A DNA stretch of 64,000 nucleotides from Hygrocybe punicea (lineage: Eukaryota > Basidiomycota > Agaricomycetes > Agaricales > Hygrophoraceae), in the NCBI GenBank assembly GCA_963556145.1, contig OY744467.1:6262001-6326000 (forward strand), read 5' to 3'. Under the pieces are notes generated by a model. The model had not been told where the DNA came from and searched no databases. It saw only the letters and a list, made by a program, of their open reading frames with translations. Both the position numbers and the translations under genes were made by a program. Numbering within the stretch: position 1 is the first letter of the stretch; each line of letters begins with the position of its first letter. This document shows positions 23,594 to 33,810 of this stretch, in pieces.

Positions 23594-26500
23594 GGAAGAC
23601 CATTCCGCACACTCGGGTGAATTTAAGGCAGCTTTCAGGGTCGCGGGGTCATCCGGGTACGTGACATTCACGGGAGTGTCTTCGAGAGCTGCGAATATTT
23701 CCTCTAATGCCGGTAGGTCGCCAGAGATTTCGGGTAGTTGTGCCATAATCTCCTCCTGGGCTTGATGCCGCAGACGACGTTGCTTGCTGATGTTTTGTGC
23801 GCTTTCTTTTGATTCAGCGACTGCGCGTTCGACAGCAGACACATACGGGATTTGATTCGCAGCGGCAAGGCGGGCGGATGGGGCACGCGATCGATCAGAC
23901 CTGCGGACGTCATCAGCATCCAGGTCAACAGCGTTTGCATGGCGATGGTGCGGAGGATAGTTCACGGCGGGAATCACGGGCACATCCAAAGGTGCGTCAT
24001 CTAAAGGGATCCCTACAGGAGCGTCTGACAAGGGAACAGTAAGATCTTCTTCAGATGGAGCTGGTGCATCGGCGGGGTCTCCAGCATCGCACTCAGCAGG
24101 TGGGGGATCGTGCAAGATTAAGCCAGGGTGGAGATGGCACGGCGGCGTATCATAGGATTCAATGAACACAACATGGTAAGATGAGAAGACACGATGAGAA
24201 CCGCGATGGTAGCAACGGTAGGCCTTGGATGAGGCCTCATAGCCAATGAGAATGCATTCCACTGATCGTTCAAAGAGCTTGGGGTTGTGTCTGTTCTGGA
24301 TCAGGACAAATGCACGAGAGCCAATCTCACGGAGGTGTGATAAGTCAGGCTTGGTGCCATGAAAGGCCTCGAAAGGCGTCATATCCCGGAGTGACTTAGC
24401 CGGAACGCGAACCGTAAGATAAGCGGCGGAAAGCATAAACTCATCCCAACGATTCGGGGGAACATCACACTGAAGCCTCATGGTGCGAGCCTTGTTGCGT
24501 AGTGTCCGGTGTACCCGTTCAGCCCGGCCGTTGTGGGCGGAAGTGTACGCGGCCGTAAATTGTTGCTGTGTACCACGGGAGTCTAACCAGGCAGACATCT
24601 CATTGGACTTGAGTTCGCCGTTGTCAACACGAAAGATGCCCACTTTCTGGCCAGTCTCAAGCTCATGAGCGAGTTCCCATTTACGAAGGGCCGGAGCAGC
24701 AGCAGACTTGGATGGGAGCGGGATGGACCAGATGTAAGAGGAAAAATCATCAATTAAGTTCATACTGTACAAGTTTCCACTCGCTGACTTCACCGCTTCT
24801 GGACCTGTCAAGTCAACATACACAATTCCGAGTCTGCGGTTTGCCTTAGTGCCTGACCGGACCTTTGGGACGGGGGAGCGGACCTGTTTGCCCAATATAC
24901 AGTGCTCGCACTTGCCCGGCTCAGTAGACAAATCAATAGTCATACCTTTCGCCAGTCCTCCACGAGCCATCTCAATGATTGAGCAGTAGTTAGTGTGACC
25001 CAAATGACGGTGCCACGAGGCGAGATCAGGAACACGTTGGGAAACAAACGTGTGTTCCACGTAAGGGGCAGGACCTGTCAGAGAGTAAAGTGCCTGATTT
25101 GTTCCGAGGGTGCCGGAGGCAACCCTCGTCCCATTCTGCTTCGTCAACCAGCAAGAGTCCTCATTGAAGTGGGCGGTAAATTTGAAAGCACGGCATAGGG
25201 CCCCGATAGAGATCAGACGGACGGTTGCAGTAGGAATGTATAAAACATTCTCCAGAAGGATGTTGGCCCCACGTCCCATCACGAGCTTTATAGTACCAAT
25301 GCCCAAGGCTTGAATAGAGGAACCACCGACACCGCAGACAGACCTGGGAGGAATCCATTTGATGTCGTAGAAGTCCGAACTTTCCAGCGAGATATGGACA
25401 CTAGCCCCGGTGTCAAGAAAGAAGAGGCCGGCATTTACCGTCATACGCGTTCGAGCGCCCATGGTGATCTTGGTGTCGAAGTCAGCAACATGAGCCTCAC
25501 GAGAACAGATGGACCAGTCGACGGATGCCATCGGAACAGGGTCATCAATTAGCAAGGCGTCGTATTCGAATTTGTCGAAATCAGGTTGGTTTGCCAAGAA
25601 CGATTCCGAGATCACGTCGGTGGCCAGTCCCGCGAACTCCTCAGAAGTGCCCAGCTTCGCACCGAGCGGTTTGAGTGGTTTGTCGGACTTAGCTAAGAGA
25701 TAGGCCTCTCTGGTATCCTTGTCCAGGATAAATGCGCGACCATCATTGTCGACACGAGTTCCAGAACTGGTAGATGCAGGCTTGCGGTTCTTCCGAGTCA
25801 TCTCTCGTTCACGTTCAACGCAATCGCGTTGACCTTCCATAGCACCGCCGGTGTGGTAGCAAGTCCGATCGGTATGCCCAATATACCTCCGACCAGCCGT
25901 CTTGCAGTTGGAGCATTCCTTTGCGCTGCCGGCTTTTCGAGGGTAGCTCACAAGGGCTTCGGCAGCGGTGTAGCGGGATGAGTGGGCAGTATCGCTGTCG
26001 ATGATCTGTTGTTCGGTGTCGAGTCGTTTCCGGATGTCATTGGAGGTGAAGGTGTTACTGGAAGAAAGGGAGGTCACGACATGGTCTCGAACATTCGAGA
26101 GCTCACCGGATAAAGAGTTGAGCATCAATATGCTCAGGAAGACGTCTTTCATGGGTATGCCGATAGCAAAGATGCGGGAGTTGAGGTTGGAAAGCTTTGT
26201 GCTGATGGCGGACAGGTGTTCAGATTTGACGTATCGCACGTTGAGTGCCTCTTGTATCAATAAAATTTGTGTAATGGGTCCTTCCTGCTCGTGGCGGGCT
26301 TTCAGGGCCTTCCAAATGTCAGCGGCAGATGTGTGGTTTTCTATGTATTCTTGTTCTTCTTCGGCAGATTTCAAGCCGAGAAAGGAACGGATGACCTTAT
26401 CATTCGTGCACCAGTTGCTCGCTGCCCGAGGTTCTTTCGTCTCATCAGGACAGCTAACCGATCCTGTGAGGTAATCATCAAGTCCTACCATCCCGAGACA

Positions 26501-26632
26501 TTGGACGACGATGCGTTTCCATTTCGTCCAGTTGTTCTTAGATTTATCAAGGAGCTCAATTTGGGATACAAGGCTTGCTTGAATCGCGGGTGCATGTGGA
26601 ACAGAGGGCGCGGTGACAGGGTCGGGTGCCAT
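23594..26632 (-). pseudogene. Copia gag-protease-integrase and start of reverse transcriptase
   Basis: Starts at ATG 26630-26632. Gag is followed by a zinc knuckle (CSNCKTAGRRYIGHTDRTC), protease FFLDTGASVHIS, and integrase with the HHCC finger (HRHLGHTNY, then CEHCILGK). The integrase catalytic residues are visible as VYVDLTGPEA, FRVDNGELKS and the Glu in GRAERVHRTLRNKA. The native frame stops being pol at about 23593, where a solo LTR is inserted; the open frame runs on to 23342 through that LTR and then out of phase. The true pol frame resumes at 23428 (ALREEFASIKEMGVYKLV) and meets an in-frame TGA before the next insertion. Disrupted, hence not autonomous. Confidence 0.9.
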
Positions 26633-26741
26633 AGTGCGTGGTTATATGCATATATGCGTATCCGTGGGATATCCTGGCACTAGGCGAGATACTATTAGGA
26701 CCGTTTTGAGCGTGGCGAGATGTGCTGAGGCGTGTAGCACG

Positions 26742-26759
26742 TATCAGAGTCTCATAACC
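26742..26759 (-). other. Candidate primer-binding site (half tRNA-Met type)
   Basis: Directly next to the 5' LTR the minus strand reads GGTTATGAGACTCTGATA, complementary to a sequence resembling the anticodon arm of a methionine tRNA (CTCATAACC). Many Ty1/copia elements prime from an internal tRNA-Met fragment, so this fits, but no tRNA of this organism is available for comparison. Confidence 0.45.
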
Positions 26760-27003
26760 TGTTAAATCTGAGCTATGTCAGTCTCAGTCGTAGTAGACAG
26801 AACGACTAAGTATATTACCTGAGCTATGTCAGTCTAATATACATGATGAGTAACGATAGTAAATAATAGTGTGCGGGACTCACCTCAGTCGTAGTAGACA
26901 GAACGACTGAGGGAACTAAACTACGCGTGACGTTGATATAGCATACTCATCGTCACGTGATATCTACACGGTGCACATGACCTCGATCTCTTGATCGCTA
27001 ACA
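26760..27003 (-). repeat. Copia 5' LTR
   Basis: Matches the 17923-18166 copy except for two A/G differences, in ATCRTCACG and CGGTRCACA. It lies upstream of gag in the minus-strand reading direction and should contain the promoter. Confidence 0.93.
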
Positions 27004-27008
27004 TATGT

Positions 27009-27330
27009 AAAGCCACAGCCTTACCTGTGCCTCCACAAAGCTCCAAGAGACAAATACTGCACCTGGGACCAGATGTCAATGCCATGGCTCCAACCTCCTC
27101 ACCTGCCACATGTCCCTCTTCAGTTGGCCTGTGAAAACCATAGAAACCCTCAGCGTACAGGATTCAAACTCACAAGCTGCACCCCCACCCAAATGGTCAA
27201 TGGATCCTCCTGGAATACCAAGCATAGAGCTGCTGGGAATGGCATGGAGCCATTGACTGCAAGGACCTGGGATTCAAGATTGGCCTTTGCTGACCATAGC
27301 TCGTATGTGACCTCATCGGATCCCTGCACA
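27009..27330. other. Flank of the copia insertion, unrecognised
   Basis: The minus strand contains GPRCSICLLELCGGTGK near 27080, which vaguely resembles a nucleotide- or SAM-binding loop, but it is too short to assign. Nothing else is readable before the next element. Confidence 0.25.
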
Positions 27331-29415
27331 CATCAGCAAAACCCGGTTTGGGCCATAGCATTTGCCCAAATTCCATAGTAGGCATAGCAAATTCATAGCA
27401 GCCATAGCAAACCTTTGATTATGTAGCACTTGATAGCACTATGCAGCTCTGTGTGCCCACTACATATTCCTCTAAAAATCATGCTGATACTACACAGGTC
27501 TCCAAATCCTAGGCTAAATACATCTCACATTCGAGTTCATGAAATTCTTTTAAGTCCTATCTTTGTTCATGTTTGGCACAGTTCACTTTTTTCCGTTTTA
27601 TTGCCCACCGCCACTTTACCTTTCCCCACCGTTTTAGACCACCCATGACCATGTGGAGGCTCCCAGATGGCGAGTGAACACAGATGGCAGCAATGGCAAG
27701 GCATGGGTGGGTTCACCCATGCCCTTCTGTGAGTTTTTGCAGTCCTGACTACTGGTGCCCGCCGCAGCTCTTGCTCCTTTACAGCACTTCCAAAATTCTC
27801 AGTCTCACATAACCTCTCAGTAGCCAAATCCTTCTCCCTACATCCCGGAACACCACAACGGCCCATTCGATCCGGATGATATGGAGCTTGATCTTGACAC
27901 TATGGCCTCAACGCCTTGCCCCCTTGCCCCTGGACACACCCCTCTCCACTCCGTTGTCTTCCTATCCCTCGCCAAGCTGTTACTCCAATTCCCACCTTCC
28001 CAAATCTGCCCTCCCCCCACATTCGTTGCCCAGCACCCCTTGCCCGGATCGACATGTGGGTCTCCACGCACGCACTCACACGTCCTCAACTCAACCCCCA
28101 TCTCTGCTTTTGAGACCACTGTCATTCACGTCCTGTCAGGCATGGGAGTATCAGTCTGGCCAATCAGAGGCAAGCAAGGAATCTGGCAACACTCCTACAC
28201 TTTCCTGCGAGGCAACCATCAGCCCTTACCCCCTACCCCCTGCAATGTCCACCTTCCAGCCCATCGCCCTCCTGCCGCCGCCCATTCTCCAGATCACCCA
28301 ATTACCCTCGGCTCTTACACCAGCCCCAACGGCGCCTTCAATCCTGCCTCCTACACCCATCACTTTCTGGGTTCTCCCCTCTCTTGGCGCGGCAGCTCCT
28401 TTGGCAGTCGTTACTATCCCGCTGGCTCTCCTCACCAGGTCATCGGTCCCTAGAGTACTTCCTCGTCCCTGGTATTCGCTACAGTCATGCTGACCACCAT
28501 TGCGAGGCAAAACGACTGCGGCAAACTCTCGTCCTCAATTGAAAGTGACTGTAGGTCTATTGTCAACGCCGCCAATGTGTTTGAGGATGAACTTGTACGT
28601 TCCACTATCTTGTCCAATTAACATACTTCATTCTTATGTTCCCTTCAGTGTCGTAATTACTCGTGTTGCACCACCGAAGGACCTCGAACATGTTGCTTGC
28701 CTCCAAGCACTCCGCACGTGCAGGGTTGGGTCCCTGTTCAGGTCCGGGTCTGGGTTTGGGTTCGGTGCCCAGATCCCCCATTTTACTGTAATCACCTGCT
28801 GCCAGTGGGCACAGTGACGCCGGTACGGAAGGGAACGTGGATGCGACTGGGTTCACAGAGCACAAGCTGCGAGAGGTGGCGCGCGAGGCGGAACGCCGGT
28901 TGCACCCATTTGCTTGTGGCGTAGGTGACAGCGTAGGTGACTGTTTGGCAAACATGGCACTCATGGGCTTGCCCTGCTTGCAAGCGGATTGCACGACTGT
29001 CTGAGTGGGGGAAAGCAGTGTCCCGGTTGGGGGGAGCATGCAGAGTTCCTGGCATGCGAGCAGGCAGGGAAGTCACGATCACATTAGGTGGAAGGTTGTT
29101 ACTGTTTTGGCACTCAATACGATGCTATAGTATTTGTTGTCGCTATACAAATCTATTATTACCATTTTGAGTTTTCAACATTGCTGAATGTGAGAAAGTA
29201 CCAATGAACCAGCAGTGGTATGGCAGGGATTCCAGTACATTCTGGGCCATCTATAAAGTACTCTATAGACCAGCCAAACTATGTAGTAATTCATAGGAGT
29301 GTGCAAAGCTAGGTAGTGCTGTAAATTATAAGACCTTGCTATGGCTGCTATGGGTGCTATGACATCTATGGAATTGCTATATATGGCTTGGTAGTGGAAC
29401 CAGGTTTTGCTGATG
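27331..29415. mobile_element. DNA element with roughly 80-bp imperfect terminal inverted repeats
   Basis: The left end CATCAGCAAAACC (27331) is mirrored by GGTTTTGCTGATG (29403-29415). The similarity extends about 80 bp inward, with several CATAGCA-type short repeats on both sides. The interior has only proline-rich frames and a segment near 28718-28780 that looks like a hAT subterminal block (GGTCCGGGTCTGGGTTTGGG). No target duplication was identified, so the exact ends are uncertain. No transposase is present. Confidence 0.6.
27881..28453 (+). CDS. Unrecognised Pro/His-rich open frame within a DNA element
   Basis: 190 codons from MELDLDTMASTPCPLAPGH to a stop at 28451-28453, preceded in frame by PEHHNGPFDPDD. 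A second frame (27876-28493) is open over the same stretch, which argues that openness here reflects C-rich composition rather than coding. No family was recognised. Confidence 0.2.
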   Translation: MELDLDTMASTPCPLAPGHTPLHSVVFLSLAKLLLQFPPSQICPPPTFVAQHPLPGSTCGSPRTHSHVLNSTPISAFETTVIHVLSGMGVSVWPIRGKQGIWQHSYTFLRGNHQPLPPTPCNVHLPAHRPPAAAHSPDHPITLGSYTSPNGAFNPASYTHHFLGSPLSWRGSSFGSRYYPAGSPHQVIGP

Positions 29416-30004
29416 CCAAACCCATACCTGACATTAGCTTTCCCTCACACACAGAGAGTACGTACTCTTTTCAGATACCTTTCTCAGTCTCCACTTTTGA
29501 CAATCCATGGGAAATACATGATCTTCATTGTCACTCCCTCTCCACACAGTCAGTATGTAATCCCATTGCAAAGCTACTGAATTTTAACCTGACTAACTCA
29601 GCCATTTTCTTGCTGAAGGAAATATATCATCTCATGACATTTGTAGAACACAACCTGACCAGTGTGGTTTTCATCTTTTCATAGCATGTATGTACCATGA
29701 AGTCATGTACTCTCTATGGGTGTGCAAAGGCAGAGAGACACATCAGGAAAACAGTGGTTGTCTTAGTCATCACTTACATAAACTTAGTCAACCTTTAAGC
29801 AAGCTTTGCGTCTCTTGACCAGCTTAAAACAACTAAGGTGACTAAGTGGAAAAAAAGCTAATCCCTGTGATTAATTTCAACTTAGTCATTCTTACTATAG
29901 AATTAGCATAGCTTAGATTCTGTCTTATTTTCCAGTTGTTGAATTATAAAAAAGTGTATTATATTCCATAGCTAATTAATACATTGGTGCTACAATTTCC
30001 ACTG

Positions 30005-30430
30005 AGTTGTCCTCCGCTGTCACCACTGTGCTGCCACCATCACTGGTAGTGGTGGTGGGTATTGCTGCTGTTGCATTGCCGCTGCTGCCACAAGTGTTGC
30101 TGCCATCCTGGTGATGCCACTGATTGTAGTGGTGGTATTGCAGCCATTGTGTTGCTGCAGTGGTGGTGGTGGGCATTGCCACCATTGTGCCGCCGCCGTT
30201 GCTGGTGGTGGTGATGCTGCTGGTGCATTGCTGCTGTTGCTGGAGGTGTGCAGCTGTTGCGTCGCTGCCGCCAGTGGTGGTGGTGGTGTTGCCATTGTGC
30301 CGCCGCCATTGCTGGTGGTGTTGGAGGAGGCAGTGGTGTTGCCGCCATTGTGCCACCGCTGTCGCTGCTGGTGGTGGTGGTGTTGCCACCAGTGGTGGTA
30401 GTGATGGAGGTGGTGTTGCTGCGATTGTTC
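30005..30430. repeat. Imperfect triplet-repeat tract (GTG/GCT/GCC)
   Basis: About 425 bp of imperfect triplets, with several (GTG)4-5 runs. The minus strand reads as Thr, His, Gln and Ala homopolymer blocks, and plus-strand frames read as Val, Cys and Ala runs. All frames are open because of the composition. A spliced His/Thr-rich protein cannot be excluded. Confidence 0.75.
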
Positions 30431-30597
30431 CCATTGGTAATCATTTTGACCACCTCTGAACGACTACGGCTGGCATGGCATGAGTCAGATAGCTCTGGAT
30501 GCATGTCGTGTCTGTCTTCCTTCGCCATTCCTTGAATTCGAGCCCATGCTACATCCACCTCAAGAATAGTAAAATACTGAAAGCTAACAGCTGTATC

Positions 30598-30966
30598 TCA
30601 CCCTGGGTCCATACTTCGCTTGAATGTTTCCAGGAGCCTGCCGCCCATCATCACAGATTGAAAAGAGCCAGATTCCAATGAACCATCAGACTGTGAGGAA
30701 AGGCTAGTAGTTGAACTTAGAGATGAAGGGTTAGCAGAAGATAGTTCTGGCCAAGAACCTTTGTTAGAGCCAGTCATGTGTGGAGCACAGGGAGTTCGTT
30801 GCTGTTGTGCCCCTGGATGGTAGAATGTCAATGTCGCTAGAGAAGCTGAAAGCGAAGATGTCCAAGGAGTGTGTATGGTCTGTGAACCCTTTGCTGGAGG
30901 GCTCACGAGAGGGACAAAGTCACGTATTGCGACAGGCGCCTCCTGCCATCCACCCTTGCTGGACAC
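30598..30966 (-). other. Ser-rich minus-strand open segment, unrecognised
   Basis: Reads KGGWQEAPVAIRDFVPLVS and then a Ser/Thr-rich stretch (SSLSSTTSLSSQSDGSLESG) ending KRSMDPG. It has a more protein-like composition than the flanking triplet tracts and could be an exon of a gene spanning 30.0-31.0 kb on the minus strand, together with DVAWARIQGMAKEDRHDMHP near 30550. Family unknown. Confidence 0.25.
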
Positions 30967-31007
30967 AGAAGAATTATCAACGTCTCTAGGTCAAGCAGAT
31001 GGCTCAC

Positions 31008-31270
31008 TAGTGGTGGTGGTGGTGGGTATTGCCACTGTTGCATTGCCACCGTTGTTGGCAATGCTGCTGTTGCATTGGTGCCGCCACTGGTGTTGCTGCC
31101 GTTGCATCACTGCTGTCACTGGTGGTGATGGCGATGCCAGTGGTGACGTTGCTGCTGTTGCATCGTGGACACTGCCATTAGTGGTGGTGTTGCAACTGTT
31201 GCGTTGTGGTGTTGTGTGGTGGTGGTGATGGTGATGGTGATGGTGGTGGTGGTGCCGCCATTGGGTACAT
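31008..31270. repeat. Second imperfect triplet-repeat tract
   Basis: Same composition and motifs as the 30005-30430 tract (blocks of GTG, GCT and GCC triplets), ending in a run of GTGATG units near 31220-31245. Probably a duplication or co-expansion within the same element. Confidence 0.7.
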
Positions 31271-31615
31271 TGGGTCCTCACCATGGTCACTGGTGGAGAA
31301 GGTGTGAGGTTGTTTTAACAAGAGAGCTCACCTTTGTGGTTAAAAACAAACCGCAAACAAATAAAGCCAAAGTGTGGACTTTGCATTTTCGACTCGTTTC
31401 GCAGCCCTGTTTTCCTGATGCCTGGGTACTATCTATCTTAATACACTTAGTGATATATGAAATTTATATATATTCTTAATGTGTTCTTAGTGTGTTTTTA
31501 ACCTAGCTTATAGTCCTTATCCCCCTTATCTGCCTTAGCCTTTGTGACTAAGTTGACAAAGTGTGACTAAGTGACCAGGCCTTTTCCTGATGCAGTTGAG
31601 AATGTGATAGTGCCT

Positions 31616-31665
31616 AGTGTTGCCTCAACTCAGCTGGTCAGGAAAAGCTGAGTTGAGGCAACACT
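31616..31665. repeat. Perfect 19-bp hairpin with 12-nt loop
   Basis: AGTGTTGCCTCAACTCAGC at 31616-31634 is exactly complementary to 31647-31665, with the loop TGGTCAGGAAAA. It lies just outside the end of the 29741-31592 element and its loop repeats that element's terminal TCAGGAAAA, so it may be a back-to-back junction of two element ends. Confidence 0.8.
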
Positions 31666-31689
31666 AACTATTAGTGCCACTGTCTGATG

Positions 31690-32440
31690 AGATCACATAT
31701 TTGTGCATTGTCAATAATTCTAATGCACATTGTACATGCATCTACATTACAGATACATCCAATACGTTGTTCGTACTGATGTTTGTGCAAGGGAAATGCC
31801 CAAGATTGAGGCTGGGACACTCACCGAACACTTTACTGAACACATCGAACACATTTGGACCTGTGTGACAAATAGTCACTGCTTGCATTGTCAATAATTC
31901 TAATGCACATTGTACATGCATCTACATTACAGATACATCCAATACGTTGTTCGTACAGATGTTTGTGCAAGGGGAATGCCAAAGATTAAGGCTGGGACAC
32001 TGACCAAACACATTGAATGCCTTTGGACCTGTTTGACAAATAGTCACTCTTTTCATTATCAACAATTCTAATACACACAGTAGATGTAGCTACATGACAG
32101 ATAGCACTTACATATTTTTCATTCATACATGGCACATTGCATTACCAATGCCTGTGATTATTATAAGACACTGATTGCAATTGCAATACCAACAAAATAT
32201 AACACTACCCATTTCCACATTGGCTGCTGTGATCTGGCTGCCTTATTGTTCTTGCTGATTGGGACAACAAATTCTCACACTCAACTCCACCAAGTCACAC
32301 GGTTTCATAGTTATTCCCAGGGCTTCAAAATTGTTCCCACAGTTTGGAAATTTTGTTCCCATGGCTTGGCAAATTAGAGTGTGACCCTGAGTTGAAAAAT
32401 CTGCCGTATAGAACGATTCCCTTATAGGGACTCGTAACTT
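31690..32440 (+). repeat. Copy of the inner arm of the 7.9-kb inverted-repeat unit
   Basis: Near-identical to 42240-42806 (direct) and to 46990-47600 (inverted). It starts with two units of a roughly 180-bp tandem repeat (GCATTGTCAATAATTC at 31706 and 31886), continues through the single-copy AACACTACCCATTTCC region and ends at the shared CTTATAGGGACTCGTAA. The outer half of the arm, with the terminal GTGGGG, is missing. Confidence 0.85.
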
Positions 32441-32444
32441 ACCA

Positions 32445-32605
32445 GTTCGGACTGGTCTGAATGGGTTCTGGACCATGAAAAAAAGGCCCAACGTGGCACT
32501 GGACTTCAGGTCCAGTCATGCCTGGCCTCGAACCTGGACCTGAACTGTGGTTCGGTTCTCATTGGTTCAGGTTTGAACCACAATTCTGAACCAGACCTGT
32601 CCATC
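32445..32605. repeat. hAT-like terminal block
   Basis: About 160 bp rich in short inverted motifs of the GAACCTGGACCTGAACC kind, starting CAGTTCGGACTGG and ending GAACCAGACCTG. The composition matches the subterminal repeat regions of hAT elements. No 8-bp duplication was found, so this may be a deleted end. Confidence 0.35.
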
Positions 32606-32699
32606 ACTATTGACATCCAACTGAGGAAATAGGAAGGTTAGCAGAGTTGCACCACACCTTGCATCAGATTTTTTATTAGTAACATTGGGAGAGCCCATG

Positions 32700-33560
32700 A
32701 GCTAAACCTCCAATCTCAGTGGATGGGCTGAGATCGGCCGGGATATTATCCAGACCTATAGGATTGGATGGGCCAAGATGAGCTGAGATATGTCTTTCCC
32801 TTGTCATTGAATGGGCCCATAAAGTTAGAAATAAGGATTTCCCACTAGAATTGAATGGGCTGAGATGGGGTGGGATATTTATGTCCCACTGGCATTGGAT
32901 AGGCCGAGATGGGGTCAGATATTTATTTCCCATTGGCATTGGATGGGCTGAGAAGGGGATGGATATTAATTCCCCAATTTCATGTGATGGGCCGAGATGG
33001 GGTGGGATTTTTATTCCCCAATGCCATTGGATGGGCCGAGATAGGTTGGGATATTTATTCCCCACTGTCATTGGATGGGCCGAGAAGGGGTTGGATATTA
33101 ATTCCCCAATTTCATTGGATGGGCTGAGATAGGGTGGGATTTATATTCCCCAATGGCATTGGATGGGCCGAGATGAGGTAAGATATTTGTTTCCCACTGG
33201 CATTGGATGGGCCAAGATGGGGTCAGATATTTATTTCCCATTGGCATTGGATGGGCCGAGAAGGGGATGGATATTAATTCCCCAATTTTATTTGATGGGC
33301 TGAGATGGGGTGGGATTTTTATTCCCCAATGCCATTGGATGGGCCAAGTTAGGGTGGGATATTTATTCCCCACTGTCATTGGATGGGCTGAGATGGGTGG
33401 GACATTAATTCCCCAATGACATTGGATGGGCCAAGATGGGGTGGGATATTTGTTCCCCACCAGCATTGGATGGGCTGAGAAGGGGTTGGATATTTATTCC
33501 CCACTGGCATTGGATGGGCTGAGCTGGGTGTGATATTTATTCCCCACTTGTATTTGATCC
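32700..33560. repeat. 44-bp minisatellite array
   Basis: The phrase GGATGGGCYGAGAWGGGG recurs with a spacing of exactly 44 bp at 32941, 32985, 33029, 33073, 33117, 33161 and onward to about 33513. The rest of each unit is TGGGATATTTATTCCCCA followed by a TGGCATT variant. At least 14 well-formed units, with diverged ones at the left edge. Because 44 is not a multiple of 3, minus-strand frames cycle through all phases and stay open. Units differ by point changes, so the array is not newly expanded. Confidence 0.9.
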
Positions 33561-33810
33561 CCATCTTGTTATCCAACCCATCTCGGACAAGCGGGCTATT
33601 TATGACACACTACGACAACATCAGCAGGATATTGGGTTCCCATTTCCATTGGATTGGCTGACATAAGGGCACCAATCAAGTTAGCCTGTCTACCATGGGT
33701 TGGATATTTATTTCCCAACAATATTGGATGTGCCTCATTGGACATGATGTTCATATGCAATGAGCATTAAATAAGACCAATATTTGACTCCGAAAGAAAT
33801 TTGCCTGTTA

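Larger units (their letters stand above)
17923..27003 (-). mobile_element. Full-length Ty1/copia retrotransposon, interrupted by three later insertions
   Basis: The element is bounded by 244-bp TG...CA direct repeats and a perfect 5-bp target duplication, TATGT, at 17918-17922 and 27004-27008. Coding order on the minus strand is gag, protease, integrase, reverse transcriptase, RNase H, the Ty1/copia order. Three insertions split the pol gene: hAT derivative 19179-20460, LTR element 20890-23301 and solo LTR 23433-23589. Subtracting them and their duplications gives about 5.2 kb, a normal copia length. The two LTRs differ at only two positions that I can find, so insertion is fairly recent although the nested elements came later. 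It landed just downstream of the amino-acid permease. Confidence 0.95.
29741..31592. mobile_element. DNA element with CATCAGGAAAA terminal inverted repeats
   Basis: The left end CATCAGGAAAACAG (29741) is matched by TTTTCCTGATG at 31582-31592. Subterminal CTTAGTCA repeats recur on both sides (29755-29800 and 31535-31575). The ends are nearly the same as those of the element at 27331-29415. The interior holds two triplet-repeat tracts and Ser/Thr-rich minus-strand frames without a transposase motif. Target duplication not seen. Confidence 0.55.

Noticed and set aside
32700..33560. CRISPR-like array (regular 44-bp period)
   Set aside because: The whole unit is repeated with no unique spacers, and the genome is eukaryotic. 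It is a minisatellite.
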